Assembly (NCBI RefSeq): GCF_005937185.1
Contig: NZ_VCNI01000002.1
Coordinates: 1,116,001 to 1,180,000 of the forward strand
Direction of reading: 5' to 3'
DNA from: Flagellimonas algicola
GTDB taxonomy: Bacteria; Bacteroidota; Bacteroidia; Flavobacteriales; Flavobacteriaceae
Length of the DNA: 64,000 nt
How positions within the stretch are numbered: the first letter of the stretch is position 1; every line of letters starts with the position of its first letter. This document shows, piece after piece, positions 62,708-64,000 of this stretch. A program made the position numbers and the translations under genes. The notes under the pieces were generated by a model that ran no database searches, was not told where the DNA came from, and was given only the letters and a program-made list of their open reading frames with translations.

Positions 62708-64000
62708 ATGAGAACAGCCATGTTCTTTGTGCTGCTATGCTATACCAACCTTTTAAGTGGCCAGCACAGTACAGAAATTTCAGGAACCATAAAAGATGGG
62801 TCCAATCAGGTTCCTGTTGCGAGAGGTTCTTTAAAAGTAGAAGGATTTCAAAAAGAATATCATACTGCAGTTGATGGTAGTTTTACCATTGCCCTGGATT
62901 TTGAGGGGGACTTCATAATTCATATATCGGCCCCCGACTACTTGCCCAAAACATTCGAGCTTTTTCTTGAAGGCCAACCTGTTAGTTTGGGAGATATTTT
63001 TCTAGAAAAGGACATCACCCTTGAAAAAAATGATAATCTCATAACCTTGACTGATAACGAACTTTCAGATGATGAAGGTTTGTTTTCAGGATCCATGGGA
63101 ATGTTGCAATCCACTAGGGATATTTTTCTTACTCGCGCAGCTTTTGATTTTGGACAGGCATTTTTTAAGATTCGCGGTTATGACTCTCAGCACGGCGAGG
63201 TGTTGATCAACGGAATCCCTTTAAACAAAATCTGGGATGGAAGACCTCAATGGAACAATTGGGGTGGACTCAACGATGTAATCCGAAATCAGACCTATAC
63301 CCAAGCTTTGGAAATGAACCCAAATACTTTCGGTGGAATTTTGGGAAACACCAATATAGATACTAGACCTTCTGGATTTAGATCTGGTCTTCGAGTTTCC
63401 TCTTCCATGTCCAACAGAACCTACAGGAGTAGGCTGATGGCTACCTACAATTCAGGTTTACTGGCAAGTGGATGGGCTTACTCCCTTTCTGCTTCTAGAA
63501 GATGGGCTAATTCAGGCTATGTGGATGGCACTTTGTATGATGCCCAATCCCTTTTTGGTACTCTGGAATATAAATGGAACAAACAAAACAGTTTGGTCAT
63601 AAGTACAATTATGGCAAATAATAGAAGGGGTAGGTCGGCGGCATTAACTGATGAAGTTTTTGTATTGATGGGAAACCGATACAATCCGTATTGGGGGATT
63701 CAGAATGGTGAGATTCGAAACTCAAGGGAACGCAGGATTTTTGAACCCTTGTTTATGGTTAATCACTTTCTACAATCCAACAAAATGAATTGGACTACTG
63801 GAATTATGTATCAAAGCGGAAGTACCGCTAAGGATAGACTGGCTTACTTTAACACACAGAACCCCGACCCTACCTATTATAAATATGTCCCCAGCTTTCA
63901 TATTAATGGTTCTTTTGGTGCCGATTTTGTTAATGCGAATTTGGCAAAGGAAGCGTTACTGGACCATCCACAATTGGATTGGGGACAAATGTATGCCGTG
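62708..64000 (+). CDS. TonB-dependent receptor, 3' end outside window
   Basis: At least 431 residues from the ATG at 62708, in frame to the window end. Signal peptide (1-20), carboxypeptidase-like regulatory domain (ISGTIKDGSNQVPVARGSLKVEGF, about 25-105), plug domain with FKIRGYDSQHGEVLINGIPLNKIWDGRPQWNNWGGLND (about 158-195), then the first strands of a barrel (VSSSMSNRTYRSRLMATYN). It resembles the 56582 receptor in the plug motif (RGFDSQN, NGIPVND, WSNWAGL) but is a different gene. Substrate is unknown. Confidence 0.9.
   Translation, partial: MRTAMFFVLLCYTNLLSGQHSTEISGTIKDGSNQVPVARGSLKVEGFQKEYHTAVDGSFTIALDFEGDFIIHISAPDYLPKTFELFLEGQPVSLGDIFLEKDITLEKNDNLITLTDNELSDDEGLFSGSMGMLQSTRDIFLTRAAFDFGQAFFKIRGYDSQHGEVLINGIPLNKIWDGRPQWNNWGGLNDVIRNQTYTQALEMNPNTFGGILGNTNIDTRPSGFRSGLRVSSSMSNRTYRSRLMATYNSGLLASGWAYSLSASRRWANSGYVDGTLYDAQSLFGTLEYKWNKQNSLVISTIMANNRRGRSAALTDEVFVLMGNRYNPYWGIQNGEIRNSRERRIFEPLFMVNHFLQSNKMNWTTGIMYQSGSTAKDRLAYFNTQNPDPTYYKYVPSFHINGSFGADFVNANLAKEALLDHPQLDWGQMYAV

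Noticed and set aside
1..64000. CRISPR arrays, tRNA and rRNA genes, integrases, transposases, restriction or toxin-antitoxin genes
   Set aside because: No regular direct-repeat array, cloverleaf-like segment or matching protein was seen on either strand; I did not run dedicated tools.

Overview
The window reads as one contiguous piece of chromosome from a member of the Bacteroidota, most likely a marine Flavobacteriaceae of the Muricauda/Allomuricauda or Maribacter kind. The reasons are the gene families (SusC-type and heme-type TonB receptors with carboxypeptidase-like N-terminal domains, a DksA-like protein with a degenerate zinc finger, DUF3108, DUF1304, a patatin-BamA fusion, many lipoproteins), the near absence of Shine-Dalgarno sites, and TAnnTTTG promoter boxes in front of many genes. 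I see no rRNA, tRNA, CRISPR array, prophage or intact insertion sequence. The genus is a guess.

Layout. 1-4.8 kb: the 5' part of a large secreted BNR-repeat protein (3' end off the window), a PP1-like phosphatase, and an OmpA-like/HhH protein pair. 5-8.4 kb: antiquitin-type aldehyde dehydrogenase, then 3-hydroxyanthranilate dioxygenase with a DUF1304 protein and a CAP lipoprotein. 8.5-17.2 kb: CvpA, GlpD, an unknown 7-TM-like protein, an alanine/glycine symporter, a PDZ-alpha/beta hydrolase, a membrane LytTR regulator and GpsA. 17.3-22.9 kb: a lipoprotein, then a self-contained catabolic-looking cluster (AraC regulator divergent from PhyH dioxygenase, SSS symporter and SDR dehydrogenase) with a candidate AraC operator made of two TATCAATAT repeats 21 bp apart. 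23-34.7 kb: SulP transporter, two DinB-fold proteins, secreted proteins of unknown role, cytochrome c, YheT hydrolase, bestrophin, nitronate-monooxygenase-like enzyme, thioesterase, EamA transporter, ArsC-like protein and a racemase. 34.7-46.8 kb is mostly housekeeping: Cys/Met PLP enzyme, GdhA, RecO, heme-type TonB receptor, IleS, DksA-like protein, LspA, FthC. 47-56.4 kb: UvrC, patatin-BamA protein, a candidate small RNA, DUF3108, tryptophan 2,3-dioxygenase, M23 peptidase, Pgi. 56.5-64 kb: a large TonB receptor, a frameshifted RadC-like JAB gene, an unknown lipoprotein, a secreted endonuclease/phosphatase-family protein and the start of another TonB receptor.

How the genes work together. 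Tryptophan 2,3-dioxygenase and 3-hydroxyanthranilate dioxygenase are the first and last oxygenases of the kynurenine route to quinolinate/NAD, though they lie 45 kb apart. GlpD and GpsA interconvert glycerol-3-phosphate and dihydroxyacetone phosphate. IleS-DksA-LspA keep a common bacterial ileS-lspA neighbourhood.

Most notable points: (1) the isoleucyl-tRNA synthetase carries a swapped class I signature, GIHH instead of HxGH, and no C-terminal zinc motif, the mark of a type 2 enzyme expected to be highly mupirocin tolerant; (2) the AraC-PhyH-SSS-SDR cluster with its candidate operator; (3) three intergenic elements sharing a GTTTGGTTGGTTA-like segment just before an intrinsic terminator, one of which looks like a free-standing ~100-nt RNA; (4) a RadC-like gene broken at a perfect -1 slippery heptamer; (5) two unreported-looking small ORFs; and (6) unusually tight tail-to-tail packing of convergent genes. 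No defence or secretion system of a clearly new type was found.
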